From the NCBI GenBank assembly GCA_030063045.1, contig JAQSEB010000203.1, forward strand, positions 372,001-436,000: a stretch of DNA of 64,000 nucleotides. The letters are read 5' to 3'. Both the position numbers and the translations under genes were made by a program. The stretch comes from Pratylenchus scribneri (Eukaryota; Nematoda; Chromadorea; Rhabditida; Pratylenchidae). The notes under the pieces are model-generated. The model saw nothing but the letters and a program-made list of their open reading frames with translations. It made no database searches and had not been told where the DNA came from. This document shows positions 47,566-58,423 of the stretch, piece after piece (the stretch's first letter is position 1; each line of letters begins with the position of its first letter).

Positions 47566-49456
47566 TTAACTGCTAAAAATTTTCTTCCGCTTCTTATTTT
47601 TGCCGAGAGGATTTTTTCTTCCAACCATTTTGACAAATGCATTTTTTTGTAATGAAAGTTGTTGATCAGCATTGAGTCTAAATAAAATTTTTATTAAATT
47701 TTTAATCAAAATTGAAATTATTAACCTTTTAAAATCCAATTGAATTTTGTGATACAATTTAATCAAAATATGAGCATCCATGGCCGCATATTTTTTCTCT
47801 GAAAATTTGAATTTTTTAAGCGAACTATAAGGTTTGGGCCTCCAAAATCTAAGAAATTTGCACCAAATAAGGTAATTTCGGAATGCTAAACATTATACAT
47901 ATTTTTGTGGCCAATTTGGTAAAGAAGGAATCGCCCAATATTTGTCAAATGTGACCATGTGGTCAATTTTGATAGTGAACTCAACAAAAATTGGCTTAAA
48001 ATTGCATTAGAAAAAATTGACGGCCAATTATTTTGCTTAGCATTCCGAATTACCCAAAAGAAAATGTTTTTAATAATTGAAAATATACACGTTTTTTAAA
48101 ATTTCAAATTTGGTAAACTAAAATTATTAAAATTAACGTACGTTCAATTCTCAATGGTCGTGAATGCCAATTACTCATCCTTATTTTTTTCTTCAATTGA
48201 ATATTCAGGAAATGTTTGACGACGCTACTTAATCCCAATTTCTCCGGTGGATTTGCTTAATTTTATTTATTTTTTATAAAATTAAATGGTTTATTTAGTT
48301 TACGTCCAAATATAATTTCCGATGCATTTGGGATACGAGAAATCTACAGATTTAATCAAAAATAATATAAAAACTTTTTGAAAAAATAAACCTGCTGAAA
48401 TAAGCGGAATAAACACAAAATATTTGCGGATTTTTTAAAAATTTTAAGGGCACATGGAAAGGTTTTCTCCAGCATCCGTAAATCATTTTTGAAATCATAG
48501 CCTTAAATTTAAAAATTTTTTTAAAATTTAAAAATTCACAAAATAGAACCGATTTTTACTGTTTCATTGCAGAATAAAGTTTCGAAAAGATTAAGCCATT
48601 CTTTCTCGGCTATAACATTTTCTTCACTCAATCTTTGAATATCAACAATGTAAACTGCATCGGATGTTGCAATTTGAAGGATAGACATTCTTTAATATTA
48701 GTAATTTTAAATGGATTGTATTTAATTTGAAGAAGAGTATTGAAAATGCAGTAAAGATTATAACGGTTCAGTGGTTTGTCATAGACCCCAAAATCTTATA
48801 CCCAATCGATAGATCTCGTCAAGGCGCGTTGATTGGTATATATTTTTTTTGTCATGGTTTGATCAAGCATTAATGGTTTTAAACAACTTAAACCATCATA
48901 TGAGTTTTGGTTCAAAACCAATTAAATCATGATAAATTATATACCATTCGATGTGTCTTGATGAAATCTATCCAATGGTATATGGTTTGTAAATTTCGGA
49001 CAAACCACTAAACCGTTATAAAATTTTTCGTTATTTTAAATATTTCCCATTAAAAATTTAGGACATTTGACTAATTAAAAACCTTTCTTCTGATTTTGCT
49101 ACAAAATATGGTCCCCATTCCGAATCAATGCCAATAACTTCCTCTTTTGTGCATTTGTTAAGAACTTCAATCAATCCATTGAATGTCGTTTTATCATCAA
49201 CATTGAATATTGGTGTTCCATCATCCAATTTGCATTCGGCAACAATTTCCTCATTTATTTGTTTATTTTCATCTTTTCGAAAATTCGTTGTACATATTTT
49301 GGAAGTTTGTCGCAAAATTGGAGAAAAATTCGTCACTGATTTACTCAAATTGGATTTGGGTCGAATTGAAGATTTTTTCAACTGTTGTCGATTATTCAAA
49401 ATCAATTTAAATTGTTTAGAACGGCAGGAAGATGAATTTATAATGGTTCGGAACAT
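47566..49456 (-). CDS. DEDDy 3'-5' exonuclease, probably mitochondrial (paralogue 1)
   Basis: This is an RNase D/WRN-type exonuclease, which removes nucleotides from 3' ends using four acidic residues. The exons are 49456-49083, 48689-48550, 48501-48392, 48343-48304, 48255 to about 48143, about 47802 down, and a last one ending at 47566. The N-terminus MFRTIINSSSCRSKQFKLIL, basic and without acids for about 45 residues, looks like a mitochondrial presequence. Motif I is EVIGIDSEWGP (Asp and Glu present), followed by SILQIATSDAVYIVDIQR. Motif II is GYDFKNDLRML. A conserved SNWHSRPLRIER precedes motif III, YAAMDAHILIKLY (Tyr...Asp). All four catalytic acids are present. The tail is Lys-rich. 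It is closest in layout to EXD2/MUT-7-type single-domain nucleases, but the ortholog is not assigned. A palindromic repeat sits in its first intron. Confidence 0.8.
48741..49040. repeat. Palindromic repeat family, copy 6
   Basis: Starts aaagattataacggttcagtgg and ends ccactaaaccgttataaaat. The arms share ttatacccaatcgatagatctcg against its complement. It lies in intron 1 of the first exonuclease gene. Confidence 0.75.
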
Positions 49457-49891
49457 TCTGCTTAAATAAAAAAAACGCTTGAAAATTTTTGGGGAAGAAA
49501 TATTAGATCGGGTGCTGGTTTGTCGAGAGATCGGTTTTTTGTTTCCTAGTCATATTAATATTAGTGTAGGTCTTTTGTGTTGTAATAGGTCTCTGGGAGT
49601 AGATCTTTTGGAGTAGGTCTTTGGGTTGACATCAAAATATTGCTATGAAAATCTGGGGAATTTGCCAGTGGCAGCAGGTCTTTGGATTTAGCAGAAAAAA
49701 TTTGGAATTTTGATTACTTAGAAAACAAAATAATTAATTGTTCATTGGAGAACAAATCGGAAAGGCGATATGCAAAGAAAAACAATAATTTTATTCCATA
49801 TAAACAAACAAAAATCTCATCAATTCAATAAAATAAGGCAAGTTTTAAATTAAGATTTCTTTAATTTTAAAGCACATTAAAAATTAAACGG

Positions 49892-51751
49892 TTAAATCAT
49901 CCTCTTCTTCTTCTTATACACAAGTGCATATTTAAGTAATGAATGTTGTTGGTCGGCATTGAGTCTAAAAAATTTAAAAATTTTTACCAGATTTAAAATT
50001 TTACCTTTTAAAATCGGATTGAATTTTCTGATAAACTCTAATCAATGAATAAGCATCCATGGCCGCATAATTTTTCTCTGAAAATTTTTATTTATTAAAA
50101 GTAAATTAAATCAATTTAATGTCAACTAAAAATGAGTTTTTTTGGGTAAGGGGGCCAATGCCAACATTTATCAAATTTGTGACCTATCCCCCATTGGTAA
50201 ATGTTGGCATTGGTTTTACCAAAAAAATTGGCATAAATTGCATTGGACAAAATTTAGGCTAATATTCCTGATTAAGCAATCCAAATTATTCCAAAAAATT
50301 TTATTTCTTAAACAGAATTCCAACTTACGTTCGATTGACAATGGTCGTGCGCACCAATTTGTAATTCTTTGCTCTTTGGCCAATTGAATATTCAGGAAAT
50401 GTTCCACAACGTCAATTAATTTCAATGTTTTTGGTGGATTAGCTTAATTGAACTTTTTTTTATTAAAAATTTAAATGGCTAATTTTACCTCCAAATATAA
50501 TTTCTGATGCATTTGGGATACGAGAAATCTGCGGAATTAAACAAAAATAAATTTTCAAAAATTAGAAAAATTAACCTTTCGAAAAAAGCGGAATAAGCAC
50601 AAAATATTTTTGGATCTTTCTAGAATTTTTTGGACATATGGAAAGGTTTTCTTCAGCATCAGTAAATCATTTTTGAAAGCATAGCCTTAAATTAGAAATA
50701 TTTAATGCTTTAAAAATGTACAAATTTAAACCGATTTTCGTCGATTCATTGCAGAATAAAATTTGAAAGAAATTAATCCATTCCTCCTCGATGAGAACAT
50801 TTTCTTCATTCAACCTTTGAATATCAACAATGTAAACTGCGTTGGATGTTGCAATTTGAAGAATGGACATTCTTAAAATATAACGTATATTTATTATAAA
50901 TTGGTGATTTTTTATTAAGCTCTGATTTTAGATTTCAGAGAAAATTTTATAGTTTTTTTTTCGCAAAATTTTTAAAAAATTTCGATGATAGAGGTGGTTT
51001 TTGGCTTTTTATGCATTATCAATAGCAATATGGAATAGGGAGCGGATTTTTATTGACCTATTATGTATCAGATTTGATGGAAAAAAAAACAAAAATCGTG
51101 TTTTTGAGTATTTATTTTACGTTTTTGAGAGAAAATTTCATTTTAAAAATGCAATAAAGTCAAAAAAAACTTATTATGAGGTTTTTGAAATCTATTTTGG
51201 GCAAATTTTCCAAAAATAGGCACTTATTTTGCGATATAAAAATCCGCTCCCTAATCATTAGTAAGTAATCTTTAGTTTTTTTTTCCTTTTTTTTAATTTT
51301 AATTCCATTTTTCTAATATAATATTCCCTCAAAAATGTGCCAAAAAGGGTAAAAAGGTCTAGTAAAAATTATAAAATAATAAATCTCCTATAACCTTTCT
51401 TCTTTCTTGACTAAACCGATAAATCTTCATCAAATTAATCATTAAATTGGCTAAAAACCTTGCTATATTATAAATTTAAAAAAATTACTGCGCTGTTGAA
51501 TGCGGTCCCCATTCCGAATCAATGCCAATAACTTCCTCTTTTGTGCATTTGTTAAGAAGTTCAATTAAATCATTGAATGCCGTTTTATTATCAACATTGA
51601 ATATTGGTGTTCCATCGTCCAATTTACAAACATTTTCGGCATCGATTTCTTCAATTCCCTGTTTATTTTCATCTTCTTGACGAATGTTTGTTGAACATAT
51701 TTTGGAATTTTGTCGCAAAATTGGAGAAAAATTCATTGCTAATTTGCTCAA
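49892..51751 (-). CDS. DEDDy 3'-5' exonuclease, paralogue 2
   Basis: A tandem duplicate of the 47.6-49.5 kb gene with the same exon order. The first exon (51751 to about 51490) keeps KLDDGTPIFNVDNKTAFNDL and motif I EVIGIDSEWGP. Later exons give SILQIATSNAVYIVDIQR, motif II GYAFKNDLLML, NWCARPLSIER and motif III NYAAMDAYSLIRVYQKI, so the four catalytic acids are again present. The presequence-like start of paralogue 1 is not usable here: the matching upstream stretch near 51800-51840 reads into a stop (AATAATCGACAATAA). The protein therefore probably starts at MSKLAMNF and may no longer be targeted the same way. The C-terminus is short and Lys-rich. Paralogue 2 may be losing function or have moved to another compartment. 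Confidence 0.7.
51038..51251. mobile_element. TA-flanked MITE, 214 bp, GGGAGCGG ends
   Basis: Perfect 16-bp terminal inverted repeats GGGAGCGGATTTTTAT, flanked on both sides by TA (51036-51037 and 51252-51253), as expected for Tc1/mariner-type insertion. It lies just upstream of the second exonuclease's middle exons. A longer relative is at 54374-54807. Confidence 0.75.
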
Positions 51752-51939
51752 ATTTGATTATCTAAATAAAATAAGATTTTTTATTGTCGATTATTTAAAA
51801 TCCATTGAAATTGTTGGGAATGGCAGGTATTAGGAATTTACTATCGCTCGGCTTTTTGCTCGAATCAAAAATTATCAATCAATAAAAGCGCTTGGATATT
51901 TTGGGGAGGAAATAGGGCTAGACAAAATCATCGAAGAGA

Positions 51940-52098
51940 GTGAAAGGGAATGGAAGGCAGTGTGCTGTGAATATGGAGCATTTGACTGTTTATTTGGTTG
52001 AGAAGAGTGGGGAAATTGCGGCCTTTTTGTGCCCTTCCAACGCATCTGCAATTTGCCCCCATTCTACTACCAAATTCCCTCCTTTCCCTTTGATCTTT
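51940..52098 (+). promoter_or_regulatory. Conserved SL RNA gene promoter block
   Basis: This block is shared almost base for base with the regions before the SL RNA genes at 52714 (minus), 53125 and 61319. Landmarks are tggagcattt, tttatttggttg, gcctttttgtgcccttccaa and cgcatctgcaatttgcccc. It ends directly at the first G of the leader. It probably holds the proximal sequence element read by the snRNA polymerase II machinery. Confidence 0.7.
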
Positions 52099-52205
52099 GG
52101 TTTATAATCCAGTATTATAAGGTACTTGGCGTCCCTGACCAGGGAAACCTGTGTTAGGAAAAAAACTTAACTTTTTGGAATCTGCCTTCGGCGATATCCG
52201 GAGGC
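52099..52205 (+). ncRNA. Divergent SL RNA gene with SL2-like leader
   Basis: It sits at the same distance from the shared promoter block as the other copies. The leader (52099-52121) starts GGTTTATAATCC, continues AGTATTATAAG, and is followed by the donor GTACTTGG. It resembles nematode SL2-type leaders more than SL1. Stem-loop I can still form (CCAGTA with TACTTGG, one bulge). An Sm-type site CTTTTTGGAA follows near 52170. The 3' hairpin GCCTTCGG/CCGGAGGC is different in sequence from the SL1 copies but equally strong. The total length, 107 nt, equals that of the canonical copy at 61319. Function is inferred from structure. Confidence 0.6.
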
Positions 52206-52610
52206 TTAAAATGAGCGAAAAAGTGATCTGAAATGCAAAGTTTATTGGTATTATTAATTTGTCCAACCAATTTAGTTAATGAAAATGAAGGGAAAAGGGA
52301 AAAAATAACTTTTTTAACTAAATAATATAAAAGTATACAGGAATAAATGAAAAAGATTTATTATAAATAAATGGAGAAAAATACTAAAAGTGTGATTTTT
52401 GACCATTAATTATTTTATTAATTGAATCAATTAAAACAATAGAAATCAAACAACCTATTACTAAATAAATTAAAAATGTCTGATCTTATTCAATCACAAA
52501 AAATATTCTATGTAACTTCATTGATGTGAAAACAACAATTTATTTATCCTGTTTATTATTTTCGTATTACTATGGACACACAAATGATTTAAAAAAAAAA
52601 ACAATTTTAA

Positions 52611-52714
52611 GCACTACCCAACAATGTTGGGCAATGCAATTCCAAAATTTATTCCAAACCACTCAATGAAGAGGGTAAGAAACACCAAGTACCTTAAACT
52701 TGGGTAATTAAACC
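52611..52714 (-). ncRNA. SL1-type SL RNA gene, one leader mismatch
   Basis: On the minus strand the leader reads GGTTTAATTACCC then AAGTTTAAG, one base off canonical SL1 near its 3' end, followed by GTACTTGG. Stem-loop I pairs CCAAGT with ACTTGG, leaving the splice donor in the loop. The Sm site is AAATTTTGGAA. The 3' hairpin is built on CCCAAC/GTTGGG. It is head-to-head with the copy at 53125. Confidence 0.75.
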
Positions 52715-53124
52715 GAAGATGAAGGGGAAAAGAGGGAATTTGGTGGATGAATGGGGGCAAATTGCAGATGCGTTGGAATGGCACAAAAAGGCCCCCATTT
52801 CCCACTCTTTCCAACCAAATAAACACAAATGCTACACAAAATCCAGCACACTATCTTCCATTCCTTTTTTTTTCACTCCATTTTGTGAATTTGTCTAGCA
52901 ATATTTCACTCTTTGGATGAGTGAGAATAAACGAAAAATAGTTAAGGAAATTTTCCGTGAGTAGTATGCAAAGGGAAGGAAGGCACTGTGTTAAATGTGC
53001 AGAGCATTTTGCTGTTTATTTGGTTGAGAAAAGTGGGGAAATTGTGGCCTTTTTGTGCCCTTCCAACGCATCTGCAATTTGCCCCTATTCATTCATCAAA
53101 TTCCCTGTATTCCCCTTCATCTTC

Positions 53125-53227
53125 GGTTTAATTACCCAATTTGAGGTACTTGTTTTTTCTTACCCTCTTCATTGAGTGGTTAGGAATAAATTTTGGAATT
53201 TCATTGCCCAACATTGTTGAGTGGTGC
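53125..53227 (+). ncRNA. SL1-like SL RNA gene, 1-nt shorter leader
   Basis: The leader reads GGTTTAATTACCC then AATTTGAG, lacking one G compared with SL1, followed by GTACTTG. Stem-loop I is weakened by the missing G. The Sm site AAATTTTGGAA and the 3' stem (GCCCAAC/GTTGAGTGG) are kept. It may be a pseudogene or a minor variant leader. Together with the 52611-52714 copy it forms a 620-bp inverted repeat. Confidence 0.65.
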
Positions 53228-53548
53228 TTAAAATCTACGAAATTTGTTTAATTCTATTAATTTTTTATAATTGTCCATTGTTTTAAAAGAAATTTCAAAA
53301 TACGTTAAAAATCATAAATTACGAAGTTAAAATTTGCAAACAAATCTAATTGATTTCAATCTTTTTTTACTAAATTAAATTCTATAAAAAACAGTGCAAA
53401 AAATTAAATTTTATTCAATTGTTTTATCCATAATTAATATAATAGAGACAAAAGTCCGATAAAGCTGAGGCAAGAAAAAAATTCCTGCATTTTCAAAACC
53501 TTATTGGATAAATGTGAATATTTTGTTTTCATAGCCCTTTTTTAATTT

Positions 53549-56500
53549 TCATTCATCAGTACGCGAACTTCCACTTTCCATTTCGATTGTTGCCTCTTCT
53601 GCCATTGTTCCAGTGCAAATGGGAGCAAACAAATGGATGGATGGACGATCAACAAATTGAAATCCGTGAATAATCTTTATGAGAAAATATTTTAATGATC
53701 GATTTCTAAGTTCTATCCTAACTTTTTCCTTTTCCATATAATTCTCTTTATTATTATGGAGCGAATTTTTAGGAAAAATTGTTGGTTTTTTTTTTGAAAT
53801 TTTTCAAAACACAAAATTTTCGATTTTTTTTAATTTTACAATAAAATTTTCCAAAAATGCTAAAATTGGTTAAAAAATTATATCAAAAACTTAAAATTAA
53901 TATTCAGCCAAAAACACAATTTTTCTGCTTTTCTCATCAAAAAATGTAAACAAAAAATAGGTCAAAAAACTAAAAATAAGCCCCCTATATTTTTTAATAT
54001 TGTATTTTTTTAAATTCACCTTTTTGAAAATAATGTTAATTTCATTGAAATCGGGCGCGCCTTCGCAAATTGGTTGACGAATAATGCAATCCAACTCCGA
54101 CCCGAATTCAGTTAAATTATGCGGACAATAACGAAGACATTCTTGGGTACGTTGGTTTCGTGTTTCCTCAATCGTCGGCGGTGGCGGTATGACCCAAGGG
54201 AATTTATAATTGTTCCGATGTAATGTTCCAAAAATTACAATGAATTTTTGGGCAACTGCGGCGTTGATGAACTCCTGTGTGCGAAGGTGAATTTGTATAG
54301 TTTTGGTTTATTGTTAAGGAGAAAAAGATATTCAAATTACACCAATTTTGAACCAATTTAAATAAAATTAATTGGGAGCGGATTTATATTGACGATAAAT
54401 CCTGAAATATTGATGAAAAATCGCAAAATATTTGCAAATATTGAGAAAAAAAATTTAAAAAACGTTGTATTTAATCAGAAATTTCTAAAGAAATTTCCAT
54501 TACTTGTTATCATAAATTTTTATAAACATTTATCAGAAAATGTAAAATTCTTTTAAAAATATGATTTTTTATAAGCATTAAAAATTTTTTCAATACAAAA
54601 ATCATTTTTCATTATTCTTTTGCCAAAATCTTTTTAAACAAAATTTTTTAAAATTTTTTCTCTAAAAACAATAAAATTTGTAAAATTTTTCAAAAATTTT
54701 TAAAATATTGATGAAAATGGCCAAAAAATAAAAACATGTTTTTCGTTGTTTTCATGCTATCTTAAGTTTGAAAACAAAATATTTAAATCAATATAAATCC
54801 ACTCCGCAAAAAATTAATATTATTAGATAGCAAAGATGCTTTTTAATTGATACCATACTCATTAAAATAAGTTTAGTTCTGCTGGTCTAGAGCTATTTTA
54901 AAAGGCAACAATTCGGTTGACCATTAATTAATCCCTTTGAAAATAAATTTGCACCTACTTCAACAATACGATTCTTCATTTCTGATGAAATGATGCCACA
55001 TAATCCAAACACGTTGTGCCCCATCGGTGGTCGGTGTAAACAACCAGCGAATCATGAATGCTTCATCGAAAATGAAGCCTTGAATGCGAGGGATAGACAA
55101 AACAAATTCCTCATCCAACAAATTGCCGCCAATTGATTGACGCGGCTAAATTTTATACAAAATAATTTTAAAGGGTAGATACCAATTTTTATTCCAAAAT
55201 TATCCCAATTTCATAATTAATTAACATTATATTATTTACTAGAAACCGGCGCCGGACCGGATTCCGTGCCGAATTTGCGGGATTATCACGAGTGTGGAAT
55301 TTTTGTGGGATTATCCGACCGGATTCGGTCCCTCATGAAATTTAGGGAAATCCCGCGCGGGATTTTGCGTCCCGCGCCGGATTTTGCGGGATTATCCGGC
55401 CGGATCCGGTCCGCAAAAATTTTGAAAAAAAAATCCGGTCCGGAATCCCACAAAAAGACATTTTGCCGGTCTCTACTATATACTAAATTCTTACACCCAA
55501 AATCCCTATAAAGAAAAATTTAAAAGATAAAGTTTTAGGCTAATTCACGTTAGGCTAGATTTTATATTGTATCATTATCGGCACATAAGGAAAGTGAGAG
55601 AAGTCAAACAGCTTAAAATGTTAGTTGAGATGAGAATTCATTTAAGTTAAAACAAAAAATTTGATCTGCAAAAACGGAAAATTTTCGCCAATAAAGAATA
55701 AAAATAATTTCCAATAAATGAATAAATAAAAATTTGCCTTGGTGTCTGCAATATCTTCGCAGTCCAATTCAAAACAATGTCCAAGCAATGTTTGACGGGC
55801 GAACATTTTGAATTTAATAAAGTCAGCCGTATGGATCAGTTGTCGAAATGGAAATTCACCATTAAAATTCGTTATTGCTGAGAGATATACATTACCTTTT
55901 GAATTACGATGTGCATCGGCATCGAATTTTCGAAAGTTCACCTAAGAATTTAGGTACTTGTCTCGTTTAGGTCCCCTTTTTTGAGATGGGAAAAGGGGAA
56001 AGGCCCCCTATGGGTCAACAGGATTCGAGTTAGGGTCATTAGGGGTCTTTGTCATTTAGGGATAGCATGGGGTAATAATCATCTCATCTAACCCTAAACC
56101 CTATATGGATGGTATTTAATTTGGCAAATAAATTAATGAAAATGGCAAATAGAATTTAATTCGGCAAATAGGATTTTTGGCGTGAGTCCTGCTGAGTGGT
56201 TTAGGCTGTTTTGCTTCCGGCTTCACGAGAATCCTATGCTCCGAACCTCCTAACCATAATCCCTAGCCCCTAACTAGGCTTAATCCGGCTTAATCCGCCT
56301 ATCACGCGCGCCTCCTGCGCAATAATAATAATTTTATTGCTATTTGCCAAATTAAATACTCTATTTGCCATCTATTTGCCATTTTCAATAATTTATTTGC
56401 CAAATTAAATATTTCCCTTAAAAAATCAATTTAAAACTATCATACTCATTTTTCATTTAGAAAATATCCAAAAATAACAAAATTCCATTAGTCTTTTATT

Positions 56501-57056
56501 TAGCTCTGATTTTTTTAGGATAAACTGTTCTGGATGAATGAATATATTGGAAAATAAAGAAAATTAACCACAAGAAGAAAGCCCCGCCGAAACCATTGTC
56601 GGATTGCATTGAAAAATGAAAGCACTTGATCATCAAAATGGCTTAAAAATGTAAATAAATTGATATATTTTAAAAAGCAGTTTTAATCTTACTGGACAAA
56701 AACTCGATAGAATGGTCGGATATATTCGGGTGGAGGCACTTCGGCAATTGGAAACCAACGATATGCGGGTTTTTGGACCCTAATCAAAAAATTAGAGAAA
56801 CTTAATTATGGACAAAAAACCTTTCGCGATGATATGGAACTGTGCGGCCTAATTCGCATAATTTTGCGCTGCCACTTCCGCGGGAAAAACGCAAATCTGG
56901 TGTCTTTCGGTGGTGTTTTTCTTTCCCATATTTTTTGGCCAAATTTGTGTAAATGATATCATAAAACCAATAATTGACCAGCGAAATGTTTTGAATTTGT
57001 GCCGGTTGCTCAAGCCATTTGAAAATTTCCATCCAACATTCGGTGGGCAAATGCAT
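53549..57056 (-). CDS. F-box protein with nematode-type C-terminal region
   Basis: F-box proteins pick substrates for SCF ubiquitin ligases. Exon 1 (57056 to about 56822) starts with the F-box itself: MHLPTECWMEIFKWLEQPAQ, then NISLVNYWFYDII. Later exons encode KPAYRWFPIAEVPPPEYIRP (about 56775-56700), FDDQVLSFFNAIRQWFRRG (about 56640), GNVYLSAITNFNGEFPFRQL (about 55941-55735), LLDEEFVLSIPRIQGFIFDE (about 55120), KFIVIFGTLHRNNYKFPW (about 54260) and a last exon to 53549 ending in an acidic Ser-rich tail. The C-terminal region has Trp- and Phe-rich beta-like segments and is not a WD40 or leucine-rich repeat. I do not recognise it, but multi-exon F-box proteins with such tails are expanded in nematodes. 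Two transposon relics (55240 and 54374) lie in its introns. Splice sites are approximate. Confidence 0.65.
54374..54807. mobile_element. MITE relative with GGGAGCGG-type ends
   Basis: The left end GGGAGCGGATTTATATTGA is matched by the right end TCAATATAAATCCACTCCGC. This is the same terminal sequence as the element at 51038, with a longer, A/T-rich interior of tttaaaaattttt tracts. It lies in an F-box gene intron. Confidence 0.65.
55240..55475. mobile_element. Degraded hAT-like GC-rich element
   Basis: The ends are TAGAAACCGGC and, inverted, TAGAGACCGGC. The flanks TTATTTAC and CTATATAC agree at six of eight positions, compatible with an old 8-bp duplication. The interior repeats ccggccggat and gcgggattttgcg. 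It lies in an F-box gene intron. Confidence 0.55.
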
Positions 57057-58423
57057 TTGTCGTTGATTTATTATTTTTGGATTTTTTTGAAAAATTATTG
57101 AATTGATTTATTTGATAAATAATTGTTGAAAATTGTCGAAATTAAATTTATCTATAAAAGAGGGATAAAAATAATTAATTATGCATAAGAATAAGAAAGA
57201 AAAATTTGCTTTTAATATTTTAATAAATCTGCAAATACAAGCAACAAAATTGAAAAAAGCCAAGCCAAATGATGAAAAAAGGTTGAAAATGAAGACAAGT
57301 GAGGAATATATTTGCTGCCTTCAGTCTTCACTTCACCAACAAATCGGGTCATTGGTCAATTATTTATGAGAGAAAGGACGCCCAAAATGCTTCAATTTCC
57401 CATAGGCAAATTCTCCTCTGCTTACAGTATGCCTTTTCATCCCAATAAAAGATTTTGTTTTTTTTTGGTTGATTGGCGGCAGGGATCTCAGAATGTACCC
57501 CTACGGGGGGCATTTGCCCCCTTTTTGAGATTTTGCCCCCTTTTGTGCCCCCCAAGCCGAGTTGCCCCCCAAATGCCCCCTTTTCATTTTTTGTTAAAAT
57601 TTTCCCCAAATGGGTCATTTTTCTTTAAAATTTTTCGCTGCGCGGCCATTTTTAGTCTGATTTTTCGCTGCGCGGCCATTTTTAGTCTGATTTTTCGCTG
57701 CGCGGCCATTTTTAGTCTGATTTTTCGCTGCGCGGCCATTTTTGATCTAATTTTTCGTTGCGCGGCCATTATGGCAAAAATTTTCACATTTTTGGCACTT
57801 TTTAAAACTGCCCCCCAAAATGCCCCCCTTTTTAATGAAAATGCCCCCCAGATGCCCCCTTTTTTTCACCAAATGCCCCCCGAACCGAAAAACCATCTGA
57901 GATCCCTGATTGGCGGGGAAACTACGCAGAAAATTTTTGATTCATTGAGTCTTGTTTAAACAGTAGAGGATTTGAATTCTAAAAGGTAAAATGAATTGCT
58001 TTGGGCTAAATTTTTTCTCAATTCATTGGCGACTTTGGTTTGGTGCAATTCTTTATGCAGCAATCAAATTTACTTTTTTGATTTTTTAATTTGCTGATTT
58101 AAATACACCAATTTTGAGTAGATACGCATTTTTTTAACCAAGTGGCTTTATGACGAAGCTGAAATAACTTATCCAACACAAATAAAAAAAAATTAATTCA
58201 TTTTTTTATCAGAGTGATTTTGATTTTACATTACAAAATCTTGTAAAGAATAAAATGTAGGAAAATTAACATTTTTCGATCAATTAATTATGTATTTTTT
58301 TTATCATTTATCAATTAAAAAGCATTGGCTGAATTAATTTATGAATAAATACTTCATTTAGAGCCAAAAAATATTTTCAATTTATTTAGTGGATTTATCC
58401 ACATCCACATTCATCAATTCTTC
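57057..58423. other. Intergenic region holding a hAT-type insertion
   Basis: It lies between the F-box start and the Rpn12 stop. Apart from the element at 57480-57908 it is AT-rich. The long plus-strand frame at 57312-57959 is mostly translation of that element and not a gene. Confidence 0.5.
57480..57908. mobile_element. hAT-type non-autonomous element (429 bp) with internal 30-bp tandem array
   Basis: The terminal inverted repeats are CAGGGATCTCAGA. The flanks are a perfect 8-bp duplication, ATTGGCGG, at 57472-57479 and 57909-57916. The interior has subterminal G/C runs (tgccccc) and, at about 57630-57775, four to five tandem units of roughly 30 bp (tttttcgctgcgcggccatt plus tttagtctga). 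Subterminal repeats are typical transposase binding sites in hAT elements. Confidence 0.9.

Noticed and set aside
49128..49469. A 113-codon plus-strand frame
   Set aside because: It is the antisense shadow of the first exonuclease exon, which has family motifs on the minus strand.
57312..57959. A 215-codon open frame on the plus strand
   Set aside because: It runs through a hAT-type element and its tandem array; the repeated FRCAAIFSLI peptide is a translation of the 30-bp units.
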